A stretch of DNA of 64,000 bases from CAIVPM01 sp964477265 (lineage in GTDB: Bacteria; Bacteroidota; Bacteroidia; Chitinophagales; Chitinophagaceae). Shown here piece by piece: positions 24,249 to 32,997 of this stretch (positions within the stretch are counted from its first letter, which is position 1; each line of letters begins with the position of its first letter). Location: contig CAYZDJ010000013.1 of NCBI GenBank assembly GCA_964477265.1, positions 1 to 64,000 on the forward strand. The letters are read 5' to 3'. The notes below the pieces were generated by a model. It was not told the DNA's origin. It saw only the letters and a program-made list of their open reading frames with translations, and made no database searches. A program made the translations under genes and the position numbers.

Positions 24249-24956
24249 TTACAAAAACAAATAGTAATCTTTTAGTAATTCACCAAACTCTTTGCTGTAT
24301 TGGCTTGCATCATCTTTAATAAATAATTCCATCGTTTCAATTTTACTTTCGTGAAAAGAGAAAAACAAAACAGTTCTAAAAAAAGAATGGGATATTGTTT
24401 GTTTAATATTGAATATGGTATTCACAAATAAATTACTTGCTGTTGCAATATTTATAAACTCTTCTTTGGCATAATGAGGAATAAGGACAGCAAAAAAACC
24501 TTTGCTATCAAGCATTTCAACTACTTTGGCAACTAACAATGAATAACTCAACTCATCATTATGCATAGCAGTATTTCTTTCTTCAATATTGCTTTTTAAA
24601 CTATTTTTAAAAAATGGAGGATTGGAAATAATAAGGTCGTATTTTTTTGTAGTGGCAAAGCTTCCAATATTCTCGTGAATAACATTGATATTGGCAAATG
24701 GAACGCTTGCAATATTTTCTTTTGATTGTATGTAAGCATTCTCATTTAACTCAATAGCATCAATAGTTGCAGCATTTTTTTGTGCATACATTAAACTTAA
24801 TAAACCTGTGCCACTACCAATGTCTAATACTTCTTTCTTATTGGGTAAATAATGAGAAATAATTGTACCAAACAAGCAACTATCTGTGCAAACTTTCATG
24901 GCACATTTATCTTGTTGTATTGTAAATTGTTTAAATGAAAAGTAGTTATTTGGCAT
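24249..24956 (-). CDS. trmN6: tRNA1(Val) adenine-37 N6-methyltransferase
   Basis: 235 residues; class I SAM methyltransferase of the YfiC/TrmN6 type. The start FSFKQFTIQQDKCAMKVCTD is typical of the family. The SAM loop is VLDIGSGTGLLSLMYAQ, and the catalytic NPPF tetrad appears as LIISNPPFF. It modifies A37 of tRNA1(Val). It lies 45 nt upstream of the M20 gene on the same strand and may share its transcript. Confidence 0.88.
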   Translation of the reverse strand: MPNNYFSFKQFTIQQDKCAMKVCTDSCLFGTIISHYLPNKKEVLDIGSGTGLLSLMYAQKNAATIDAIELNENAYIQSKENIASVPFANINVIHENIGSFATTKKYDLIISNPPFFKNSLKSNIEERNTAMHNDELSYSLLVAKVVEMLDSKGFFAVLIPHYAKEEFINIATASNLFVNTIFNIKQTISHSFFRTVLFFSFHESKIETMELFIKDDASQYSKEFGELLKDYYLFL

Positions 24957-24997
24957 TTGTTAAATAATATAAAATTATTGACATTTTTATAAATAAT

Positions 24998-25023
24998 TAG
25001 CCCACGATTTAAATCGTGGGCTA
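24998..25023. repeat. Perfect 26-nt palindrome (REP-like)
   Basis: The left half tagcccacgattt (24998-25010) is followed directly by its exact reverse complement (25011-25023). GC-rich cores of the gcccacga type flanking A+T centres are seen as repetitive extragenic palindromes in many Bacteroidota. Only one copy lies in this window. It sits between prc and trmN6, 27 nt from the prc stop, and could act as a terminator or mRNA stabiliser. Confidence 0.7.
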
Positions 25024-25050
25024 CAATATATTTTACGATTTACAGTTTAA

Positions 25051-27210
25051 TTAATACGACACACTAGACTTGTTCAAACCATTATCTATCATAGCTTTCA
25101 TTACATTCATAGTCTCGCTTAAATATAAATCTGTTTTTAAATTCTTTAACCAAGCTTGGTACCTCTCTCCTTTTGCTTTATCAGGATTATTGTAAAATTT
25201 ATCGTAATCATCTTTAGTAACATCCATATTCAATTCTGTTTTTGCTTTAAGCACACTTGTGTTTTGTGCTACAGTTGCTGCAACATTTTTTTGATACTCT
25301 TTGTACTTGTTAAGCTCTAAACTTCTTGGTTCATCTTGTTTTTTGCTTAACCATGCAGTATTATCTTTAATAAGTTTAAATGTAGGATTAACAGCTATTG
25401 CATCATTTTCTGTTTTAACAATTGCAGCATTTTTTGCATTGTCTTTGCAAAGTGTATAAGTAGCTTTTGGTATATTATCCCAAACCAATGCACTTGGATT
25501 ATCCTTTTCTCTTATTTTCAAATAATCGTAAATATCTGGTATCACAACATCTGGCGTAACGCCTTTCAGTTGCGTGCTTCCACCATTTATTCTATAAAAT
25601 TTCTGAAAAGTAATTTTCACAGAACCCATATCTGTAGTTGGTGTTGATGAAAATGAAAAAGGATTGTTTAATGGCATCTGTTTTTGTACAGTTCCTTTAC
25701 CATAAGTTGATGAACTACCAACAATAATCCCACGTCCATAATCTTGTATAGCAGCAGCAAAAATTTCACTGGCACTTGCACTTAACTCATTTACCATAAC
25801 TACCAAAGGTCCATCATATAACACTCTTGTATCTTTATCTTCAAGTGGTTTTGCAACACCACTTTTATCTCTAACTTGCACAATTGGCCCACTTGGAATA
25901 AATAAACCAACCATATTAATAACATCTTGCAAAGAGCCGCCACCATTGAATCTTAAATCAAGTGTAATGCCTTTAACACCTGCTGCTTTTAGTTTAATTA
26001 CTTCATTAGCCACATCTTCGCTGCATCTTGCACCATTAGCGTTATAAAAGTCTGCGTAAAACTCTGGTAAATAAATATAACCAATTTTATCGCCATTAGC
26101 TTCAGTTACAACTGCACTTCTTGCAAAGCCTTCATCCTGCACAATTTCAGCTCTTGTTAAAGTAACTACTTTCGAAGTTCCATCTTGCTTTTTCATAGTC
26201 AATCTTACTTCACTATCCTTTTTTCCTCTAATTAATTTTACAGCATCTTCAATAGAATAACCAGTAATTTCAACAGTTTCAGGGTCGTTGCCTTGAGCCA
26301 CTTTTTCTATAATATCTCCAACCACAATTTCACCACTACGCTGTGCAGGATAATTAGGCATTAATGCTGCAATTTTAATGTTACCATCTGTTTCTTGCAA
26401 TTGTGCTCCAATACCATAAAAACGTTTACTCATATCCTCATCAAATGCACGTTTTTCAACAGGTGCAAAGTAATCTGTGTGAGGATCCATTTGTGTTGTA
26501 ATAAGATTTACATAACTGTTAAATCTTTCATCATCTGTAAATTTTGTTTTTATTCTGTTATATATTTTATCAATAGCTTTTTGCACTTTAGCTCTGGCTT
26601 CAATCTCAAGCTGGGCATTGGTTTTATTCTTTACACTATCTATCACACTTTTATCTCTTTGGTCAAGTAAATCAGCATATCTTTCCAAAGTCATCAATTT
26701 CAATTTTTTTCTAAGCCTGTCTTTTTTATCAGCTTCGGTTTTTGCAAATGGCAATTTATCTCCATCAATTACATAAGATTCATCTATAGTAAAATCAAAT
26801 GGTTTACCCAATATCTCTTTTTGTTGTGCAATCACTTCATCAGTTCTTTTATTGTATAAAATATTTAATGCAGGAATAAAATCAAAAGCTTCGCCATGCA
26901 TTTCATTGTCTAAAGTTGCTTCATATTTTTTTAAGCTATTTACATCAGCTTCAGTAAACAAAATCCTGTCACCATCAAGCTCATCTAAATATTTAAAAAA
27001 TATTTTTTTTGAAAAACTATCATCAATTTTTTGTGGGGCATAATGTTGTTTTTCTAGTAAATCAACAACAGTAGTAAGCAATTTTTGTTTAGGATTATCG
27101 CTACCAAGTGTATTACTTTTTGTAAATGCAACAAACGAAATACCTACCAATAACACAGCTATTAGCACCAGACCTTTTGTACTCTTCATAAATGTCAAAA
27201 TTTTGTTCAT
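25051..27210 (-). CDS. prc: Carboxy-terminal processing protease Prc (S41)
   Basis: About 719 residues from the ATG at 27210; the frame is open to an ATG at 27234, and MKSTKG at 27189 is a third choice. A TACTTTTG promoter-like box at 27228-27221 lies inside the longest reading, which argues against the 27234 start. The N-terminal anchor is STKGLVLIAVLLVGISFVAF. A PDZ domain is near residues 240-340 (FYGIGAQLQETDGNIKIAAL). The S41 core has the Ser of NELSASASEIFAAAIQDYGR and the Lys of STYGKGTVQ. The C-terminal Tsp extension (DUF3340 type) follows. It degrades or trims periplasmic proteins at C-termini. Confidence 0.92.
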   Translation of the reverse strand: MNKILTFMKSTKGLVLIAVLLVGISFVAFTKSNTLGSDNPKQKLLTTVVDLLEKQHYAPQKIDDSFSKKIFFKYLDELDGDRILFTEADVNSLKKYEATLDNEMHGEAFDFIPALNILYNKRTDEVIAQQKEILGKPFDFTIDESYVIDGDKLPFAKTEADKKDRLRKKLKLMTLERYADLLDQRDKSVIDSVKNKTNAQLEIEARAKVQKAIDKIYNRIKTKFTDDERFNSYVNLITTQMDPHTDYFAPVEKRAFDEDMSKRFYGIGAQLQETDGNIKIAALMPNYPAQRSGEIVVGDIIEKVAQGNDPETVEITGYSIEDAVKLIRGKKDSEVRLTMKKQDGTSKVVTLTRAEIVQDEGFARSAVVTEANGDKIGYIYLPEFYADFYNANGARCSEDVANEVIKLKAAGVKGITLDLRFNGGGSLQDVINMVGLFIPSGPIVQVRDKSGVAKPLEDKDTRVLYDGPLVVMVNELSASASEIFAAAIQDYGRGIIVGSSSTYGKGTVQKQMPLNNPFSFSSTPTTDMGSVKITFQKFYRINGGSTQLKGVTPDVVIPDIYDYLKIREKDNPSALVWDNIPKATYTLCKDNAKNAAIVKTENDAIAVNPTFKLIKDNTAWLSKKQDEPRSLELNKYKEYQKNVAATVAQNTSVLKAKTELNMDVTKDDYDKFYNNPDKAKGERYQAWLKNLKTDLYLSETMNVMKAMIDNGLNKSSVSY

Positions 27211-27383
27211 ATAATGTTTCCAAAAGTAAAGCAAAAAAGAATTGAGACTGATTTGTTCAAAATTTTAAGAAAGGTTTTAGAAATTATAGCCACGAATGCA
27301 AAAATACACCTGTGTTATTTGAGGTATCTGTGAGAAATAATTTCAAAAGACTACTTAATCCTTAAAACATTTATCCAAACTCA

Positions 27384-27391
27384 TAAATTTG
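27384..27391 (+). promoter_or_regulatory. Promoter -7 box (TAAATTTG) upstream of glnS
   Basis: TAAATTTG matches the TAnnTTTG consensus and lies 44 nt before the glnS ATG. No clear TTTG -33 box is found at 17-23 nt upstream, so support is partial. Confidence 0.4.
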
Positions 27392-27434
27392 CAGCTCCAT
27401 ATAATTAGCAACTAAACTTTTTAAAGCAACATAA

Positions 27435-29087
27435 ATGAGCGAAGAAAAAAGCTTGAATTTTATTGAAGAAATTATTGAAAATGATTTAGCCAGTGGCAAA
27501 TACAATTCAATTGTAACAAGGTTTCCACCAGAGCCTAATGGTTATTTGCACATGGGGCATGCATCTTCTATTTGTTTAAATTTTGGTTTAACACAAAAGT
27601 TTCAAGGTTATACTAATTTACGATTTGATGATACTAACCCTGTAACAGAAGATACTGAATATGTAGAGAGTATTAAAGAAGATATTAAATGGTTGGGCTT
27701 TACCTGGAAGAATGAATACTATGCAAGCGACTATTTTGAGCAATTGTATCAATACGCTGTAACCCTTATCAATAATGGACTTGCTTATGTTGATGACAAT
27801 ACAGCAGAACAAATTGCCATTGAAAAAGGTACGCCCACTAAAGCTGGTGTTGACAGTAAATTTAGGAATAGAAGTATAGAAGAAAACCTTCAATTATTTA
27901 CACAAATGCGTGAAGGTAAATTCGCAGATGGGGAAAAAGTGCTACGAGCAAAGATTGATATGGCATCTACAAATATGCTGATGCGTGACCCAATTATTTA
28001 CAGGATAAAACATGCACATCATCATAGAACTGGCGATGCTTGGTGCATTTACCCAATGTACGATTTTGCACATGGGCAAAGCGATTCCATTGAAAATATT
28101 ACCCACAGCATTTGCACTTTAGAGTTTGTGCCACATAGGGAATTGTATGACTGGCTGATTGAAAAACTTGAAATTTATCCTTCGCATCAATATGAATTTG
28201 CACGTAGGAATTTGAACTACACAGTAATGAGTAAACGTAAATTATTGCGTTTGGTAAATGAAGGTTTTGTAACTGGTTGGGATGATCCTAGAATGCCAAC
28301 AATAAGTGCTATGAGAAGGCGTGGTTATTTGCCACAAAGTATAAGGGAATTTTGCAGCAGGATTGGTATTGCAAAACGAGAAAACATAGTGGACATAGGA
28401 CTTTTAGAGTTTTGTGTGCGTGAAGATTTAAACAAAGAGTCTTTAAGAAGAATGGTAGTTTTTGAACCTTTAAAAGTTACTATTACCAATTTAGAAGCAG
28501 ATGAAACAGTGCATATAGAAAACAATCCTGAAGATGAAAATGGAGGTAATAGGGAAGTGTTGTTTAGTAAAGAAATTTATATAGAACAAGAAGATTTTAT
28601 GGAAGTGCCCCCTAAAAAATATTTCAGGCTTGCACCAGGACAAATGGTACGTTTAAAAGGTGCTTATATTATACAATGCGATGAAGTTTTAAAAGATACT
28701 GATGGAAACATTGTAGAATTAAAATGCAGCTACATTGCCAATAGCAAAAGTGGCAACGATACAAGTGGCGTTGCTGTTAAAAGCACCATACATTGGGTAA
28801 GTGCAAAAGAGAATGTAAATGTGCAAATAAATTTATACGACAGGTTATTTAAAGTAGAAGATGTTGATGGTGCTGAAGGTGAGTTTCAGGAACATATTAA
28901 TACGAACAGTTTACAAATAATACCAAATGCCATTGCTGAAAAAGCTTTACTGCAAAGCACTTTAGACGAACGTTATCAATTTTTGCGTAAAGGATATTTT
29001 TGTTTAGATAAAAATTCTACGACAGATAAACCAATATTTAACAGAACTGTTACATTGAAAGACACCTGGGCAAAAGTGAGTAAATAG
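27435..29087 (+). CDS. glnS: Glutamine-tRNA ligase
   Basis: 550 residues; charges tRNA-Gln directly. The class I HIGH motif is in TRFPPEPNGYLHMGHASSIC, and KMSKS appears as NYTVMSKRKLLRLV. RFDDTNPVTEDTEYVESI and FAHGQSDSIENITHSICTLE distinguish GlnRS from GluRS. The C-terminal beta-barrel anticodon-binding domains follow; no YqeY extension is present. A gltX gene at the right edge supplies the separate GluRS. Confidence 0.97.
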   Translation: MSEEKSLNFIEEIIENDLASGKYNSIVTRFPPEPNGYLHMGHASSICLNFGLTQKFQGYTNLRFDDTNPVTEDTEYVESIKEDIKWLGFTWKNEYYASDYFEQLYQYAVTLINNGLAYVDDNTAEQIAIEKGTPTKAGVDSKFRNRSIEENLQLFTQMREGKFADGEKVLRAKIDMASTNMLMRDPIIYRIKHAHHHRTGDAWCIYPMYDFAHGQSDSIENITHSICTLEFVPHRELYDWLIEKLEIYPSHQYEFARRNLNYTVMSKRKLLRLVNEGFVTGWDDPRMPTISAMRRRGYLPQSIREFCSRIGIAKRENIVDIGLLEFCVREDLNKESLRRMVVFEPLKVTITNLEADETVHIENNPEDENGGNREVLFSKEIYIEQEDFMEVPPKKYFRLAPGQMVRLKGAYIIQCDEVLKDTDGNIVELKCSYIANSKSGNDTSGVAVKSTIHWVSAKENVNVQINLYDRLFKVEDVDGAEGEFQEHINTNSLQIIPNAIAEKALLQSTLDERYQFLRKGYFCLDKNSTTDKPIFNRTVTLKDTWAKVSK

Positions 29088-29114
29088 ATTGTTGACAATA
29101 ATTATTCTTAAGTA

Positions 29115-29459
29115 ATGAAATTAAAAAAAACTATTTTCTTATTACTCTCTATTTTTTGTTCTTCATTACTTGTTAGCTTTATAGGAAAATTATTGCGAGA
29201 AAGTAAATTTTTAGGCTATAACAATATTGAATACACATACTCAAGAACTGCTTATTTTATAAACTATCTTGAATTTTTTTTAATCATTTCTTTGCCTTTT
29301 TTCGTAGTAGAGTGTGTTTATATAATGACGGGAAGAGTTAGCAATTTAAAATTAAATCTTTTACAAAAAACTATATATACATTTTTCTTGATAACTGCTC
29401 CATTGCTTTTGATTATTGTTTTTACGTTTGGAATTACAGTAGATATAGAAGTTGTTTAA
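29115..29459 (+). CDS. Small membrane protein of unknown function
   Basis: 114 residues, not recognised. Three hydrophobic segments can be seen: about residues 6-24 (IFLLLSIFCSSLLVSFIG), 50-72 (LEFFLIISLPFFVVECVYIM) and 86-108 (TIYTFFLITAPLLLIIVFTF). It starts 27 nt after glnS on the same strand, so it may be read through from it. No catalytic motif is visible. Confidence 0.5.
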   Translation: MKLKKTIFLLLSIFCSSLLVSFIGKLLRESKFLGYNNIEYTYSRTAYFINYLEFFLIISLPFFVVECVYIMTGRVSNLKLNLLQKTIYTFFLITAPLLLIIVFTFGITVDIEVV

Positions 29460-29493
29460 AATTTAGTTTATTGAAAATAAACAAAATATATTT

Positions 29494-29600
29494 ATTAACC
29501 GCAGAGCAACGCAAAGTAGGAAACGCAGAGTTGGCAAAGGGTTAGGTAAATTCTTTGCGATTTCTTTGCGAAAACCTTTGTGTACTTTGCGGTTAAAATA
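29494..29600. repeat. Imperfect inverted repeat of the accgcaaagt...actttgcggt family
   Basis: The left side, ttaaccgcagagcaacgcaaagta, is partly mirrored by tgtactttgcggttaaa on the right. The centre holds attctttgcgatttctttgcg. This is a decayed hairpin-forming intergenic repeat; related wording occurs near 6262-6296, 51118-51203, 128-152 and 55945-55990. Confidence 0.6.
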
Positions 29601-29701
29601 ATGTTAAACAACTTCATAATGTTAATCTATAATTTGATTCTTATTTTTTTATATTGTTTTGCAATTCATAAAACTTATGACAAACTTAAAAAAATATTAA
29701 A

Positions 29702-30448
29702 TTGAACATTAAAAACATAGCAACATCAGTATTTGCAAGGGCTTGGGCACTCTGGGGAATAGTAACTTTTATTGTTACTTTCCTTATCATTTTTATACCA
29801 TCAATGTGCAGCCACTTAATTAAGGATAAAAAAAAGAGCCAGGACTTTTTTATCTTGGTTTCTAAAATATGGATGCGTGTATGGCTTACAATTGTTGGTT
29901 GTCCATTAAAGGTTGTTGGCAAAGAAAATTTTAAGAAAGACGAAACTTACATAGTAACTTTAAACCATAACACACTTTTAGACATTCCTATTTCATGTCC
30001 ATTTATACCAGGAGCAAATAAAACCATTGCCAAAAGTTCGTTTACCAAAGTGCCGTTATTTGGGTTGTTTTATGCAAAAGGCTCAGTACTTGTTGATAGA
30101 AAAAATGAGAAAAGCAGAAGGGATAGTTTTTATGCAATGAAAGAGGTTCTGGCAAATGGAATATATATGTGCATTTACCCTGAAGGTACACGAAACAGAA
30201 CTAGGGAACCTTTGAAATCCTTTTATGACGGAGCTTTTAAGCTTGCAGTTGAAACTAAAACACCTATAATTCCTGCATTAATATTTAACACTAATAAAGC
30301 AATGCCTAACAATAAAGTGTTGTATCTTTTGCCTAAAAAAATAGAAATGCACTTTTTACCACCTATTGAAATAAATACAACAAATGCTGGCGATTTGAAA
30401 GAAAAAGTTTTTGAAATTATGCTTAACTATTACACATCGAAAAATTAA
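29702..30448 (+). CDS. Lysophospholipid acyltransferase (PlsC family)
   Basis: 248 residues; 1-acylglycerol-3-phosphate acyltransferase type. The catalytic NHxxxxD motif is LNHNTLLDIP, and the glycerophosphate-binding motif is IYPEGTRNRTREPLKSF. KSSFTKVPLFGLFYAKGSVL and TKTPIIPALIFNT match the other conserved blocks. An N-terminal membrane segment (WGIVTFIVTFLIIFIP) anchors it in the inner membrane. The start is TTG at 29702. It may also act on other lipids such as ornithine lipids; sequence alone does not decide. Confidence 0.88.
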   Translation: MNIKNIATSVFARAWALWGIVTFIVTFLIIFIPSMCSHLIKDKKKSQDFFILVSKIWMRVWLTIVGCPLKVVGKENFKKDETYIVTLNHNTLLDIPISCPFIPGANKTIAKSSFTKVPLFGLFYAKGSVLVDRKNEKSRRDSFYAMKEVLANGIYMCIYPEGTRNRTREPLKSFYDGAFKLAVETKTPIIPALIFNTNKAMPNNKVLYLLPKKIEMHFLPPIEINTTNAGDLKEKVFEIMLNYYTSKN

Positions 30449-30622
30449 TGTTTAAAACTTTGTGTGTGTGGTTATACTCGCAGTCAATCAAAAATTTTGT
30501 TATACTTTGTCTGCTTTATAGTTAAATAATTCGCTTTGTTAATTTTGTAGTAAATGTTTTTAACAAACAATTTAGTTTTTCAAAATCTTATCATTTAGTT
30601 TTTCTCATTATTTTTACCACGA

Positions 30623-31402
30623 ATGGAAAAGATTGTCATCATCCCAACTTACAATGAAAAAGATAATATTACAGCAATTATTACTGCTGTAATGAATCTT
30701 AATTTGGGGTATCATGTTTTGGTAATTGATGATGGCTCGCCAGATGGAACTGCAGCTATTGTAAAAGATTTAATGCAACAATACCCCACTCAACTTTTTA
30801 TTGAGGAACGCAAGGGAAAACTTGGATTAGGTACAGCTTATATACATGGCTTTAAATGGAGTATTGAGCGTGGCTACAATTTTATTTTTGAAATGGATGC
30901 CGATTTTTCTCATAATCCCAAAGATCTTGAAAGGTTATATAATGCTTGCAAAGATGATTGTGGCGATGTGGCTGTTGGAAGCAGATATGTGCCAGGTGGT
31001 AAAACAGAAAACTGGCCATGGGACAGGCAATTATATTCTCGTGGAGGTTCCTTATATACACGCATACTTACATGGATGCCAGTAAACGACCCAACTGCTG
31101 GCTTTGTTTGTTATAAACGAAAAGTGCTTGAAACAATTAATTTAGATGCTATAATGTTTGTGGGTTATGCCTTTCAGATAGAAATGAAATTTGCAAGCTG
31201 GAAGCTAGGCTTTAAAATTGTTGAAGTACCAATTACTTTTATTGACAGAAAAATAGGTGTAAGCAAAATGAGCAAAGGCATTATTAAAGAAGGTGTGTGG
31301 GGTGTGCTTAAAATTCAATGGCAGAGCCTGTTTAACAATTATGGCAAAAAAGTAAAAAAAACGCCCCTAACCCCTAAAGGGGAATACAGTGCAAGTTATT
31401 AA
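30623..31402 (+). CDS. Polyprenol monophosphomannose synthase-type glycosyltransferase (GT2)
   Basis: 259 residues; transfers a sugar from a nucleotide donor to polyprenyl phosphate. GT2 elements are IIPTYNEKDNITAII, VIDDGSPDGTAAIVKDL, the DxD region FEMDADFSHNPKDL and GSRYVPGG. The WPWDRQLYSRGGSLYTRILT and ITFIDRKIGVSKMSKGIIKE segments are typical of bacterial Dpm1-like enzymes; there is no C-terminal membrane domain. The last residues, KKTPLTPKGEYSASY, are encoded by a short GC-rich repeat and look like an accidental extension. Confidence 0.9.
   Translation: MEKIVIIPTYNEKDNITAIITAVMNLNLGYHVLVIDDGSPDGTAAIVKDLMQQYPTQLFIEERKGKLGLGTAYIHGFKWSIERGYNFIFEMDADFSHNPKDLERLYNACKDDCGDVAVGSRYVPGGKTENWPWDRQLYSRGGSLYTRILTWMPVNDPTAGFVCYKRKVLETINLDAIMFVGYAFQIEMKFASWKLGFKIVEVPITFIDRKIGVSKMSKGIIKEGVWGVLKIQWQSLFNNYGKKVKKTPLTPKGEYSASY
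31361..31390. repeat. GC-rich repeat (cccctaacccctaaagggg) within a coding 3' end
   Basis: The motif acgcccctaacccctaaagg, continuing to gggaa, encodes TPLTPKGE near the C-terminus of the glycosyltransferase. The same motif family, in the reverse orientation, abuts the rpmD stop at 12361-12386. It can form a short ccccta/taggg stem. Confidence 0.55.
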
Positions 31403-31446
31403 AATAATAAGCCATAAACCACAAACTATAAACCCAAAACTGTGTT

Positions 31447-32358
31447 TTGAAATCTGCTTTAATTAAACTTCATTTAGCTGTTTTTATTTGGGGCTTCACA
31501 GGCATTTTGGGAAAATTTATAGAACTCAATGAAGGCTTATTGGTTTGGTACAGATTACTCATTACATTATCTTCTCTTATTGTTATTTTTTATTTTACAA
31601 AAAACAATTTAAAAATAGAAAAAAGCATCGCAAAAAAGTTAATGAGCAATGGGTGCATTATCGCTTTTCATTGGGTATTTTTTTATGGCAGTATTAAATA
31701 TTCCAACGTTTCTGTTGGGCTAATTTGTTTATCTACAATTTCGTTTTTTACAGCTATACTAGAACCCATTATTACAAAAACAAAATTTAGTATAACTTCT
31801 GCAATGCTTAGTCTGCTTGGCGTTGCTGGCATTGCTTTAGTTTTTCATTTTGACGACAAATACAGAACAGGAATTATTATTGGCTTGATTTCTGCATTTT
31901 TCAGTGCCTTATTTTCTTGCTATAATAAAAAAAATGTTGAAGTAGCCAGTACCGAAGTTGTTATGTTTTACCAATTGATTGGCGGCACTGCATTTTTAAC
32001 AATACTGCTTCCATTTTATCTGCACTATTTTCCATCAAAATCAATATTGCCAACAGTTACAGACTTTGGTGGCTTAATTGCATTAAGCTGGATTTGCACT
32101 ATTGTTGCCATGTGGTTAAGCCTGGAAGCATTGAAAAAAGTTACAGCATTTACACAAAATCTAACACTTAATCTTGAACCAGTTTATGGCGTTGCTTTAG
32201 CATTTATTTTTTATAATGAGCAAAAGGATTTAAGCAATACTTTTTACTGGGGAATGTTGTTGATAGTATTGAGTGTTGTTTTGCAAATGGTACGTGTGAG
32301 AAAAGATTATAAACAGCAAGAAATTATTAAGCAAGTTAACAGTTTAGGTAGTAATTAA
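31447..32358 (+). CDS. EamA-family (DMT) transporter
   Basis: 303 residues with ten hydrophobic segments as two EamA repeats. The first begins LHLAVFIWGFTGILGKFIEL; the second covers about residues 150-285 with GLISAFFSALFSCYNKKNVE and NLEPVYGVALAFIFYNEQK. Drug/metabolite transporters of this type export amino acids or other small solutes; the substrate is unknown. The start is TTG at 31447. It overlaps the convergent response regulator by 15 nt. Confidence 0.85.
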   Translation: MKSALIKLHLAVFIWGFTGILGKFIELNEGLLVWYRLLITLSSLIVIFYFTKNNLKIEKSIAKKLMSNGCIIAFHWVFFYGSIKYSNVSVGLICLSTISFFTAILEPIITKTKFSITSAMLSLLGVAGIALVFHFDDKYRTGIIIGLISAFFSALFSCYNKKNVEVASTEVVMFYQLIGGTAFLTILLPFYLHYFPSKSILPTVTDFGGLIALSWICTIVAMWLSLEALKKVTAFTQNLTLNLEPVYGVALAFIFYNEQKDLSNTFYWGMLLIVLSVVLQMVRVRKDYKQQEIIKQVNSLGSN

Positions 32359-32994
32359 TTTATGCTGGTATGCATATTTTATTAACCCCAAAACGCTGTT
32401 GGTATTGGTTTTCCTGAAAATATTTTTCCTGTGTGTTTCAACCGTTCGCTCACTGATAAAAAGTCTTTCAGCAATTTGCTTATTACCACATTCCTTTTCA
32501 ATCAACTTAATTATCTCAACCTCCCTTGCTGTCAAATTCACTTCCACATTTTCCTTTTTTATCGAATCGGCTTTATTCAATTCATTCAGTATCTCATCGC
32601 CAAAATAAATTCCTCCTGAAGCTATTTTTTCAATGGCTTCCACAAATTCTTTTTTGCCAATATTCTTCATTACATAACCACTAATCTCAGCTTCACTAAT
32701 CATATCACTTACTACATCGCCATTGCTGCTCATGCTTAATGCCAAAATTTTAATATGCGGAAAATTTTGCTTTACTTTTTTTGAAAGCTCTAAACCATCC
32801 ATTTCAGGCATCATGCAGTCTGTAATTAAAACGTTAACATCCATTGTTGGCAAGGCTTTCAGCAAATCAATTGGAGAAGTTGTTGCATAAATAATTTTAA
32901 TATTTTGTATGCCTTTAAGCAAAGCAGCATAACCATCAATTACAATTTGGTGGTCATCAACAATAGCAACATTTATCTTTACATTATTGTGCAT
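32344..32994 (-). CDS. Response regulator, NarL/LuxR type
   Basis: 216 residues. The receiver domain has the acidic pair in VAIVDDHQIVIDGY and the phosphoacceptor Asp59 in LITDCMMPEMDG; the conserved Lys is in SGYVMKNIGKKEF. The C-terminal LuxR-type helix-turn-helix is LTAREVEIIKLIEKE followed by GNKQIAERLFISERTVETHR. It lies 3 nt after the TPR histidine kinase gene, so the two form a pair. Targets are unknown; the secreted-protein genes that start on the other side of the kinase are possible. Confidence 0.93.
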   Translation of the reverse strand: MHNNVKINVAIVDDHQIVIDGYAALLKGIQNIKIIYATTSPIDLLKALPTMDVNVLITDCMMPEMDGLELSKKVKQNFPHIKILALSMSSNGDVVSDMISEAEISGYVMKNIGKKEFVEAIEKIASGGIYFGDEILNELNKADSIKKENVEVNLTAREVEIIKLIEKECGNKQIAERLFISERTVETHRKNIFRKTNTNSVLGLIKYAYQHKLITT

Positions 32995-32997
32995 AGT

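Noticed and set aside
27221..27228. Complete promoter for prc at TACTTTTG
   Set aside because: The -7 box fits but no TTTG lies 17-23 nt upstream, so it is used only as weak evidence on the start codon.
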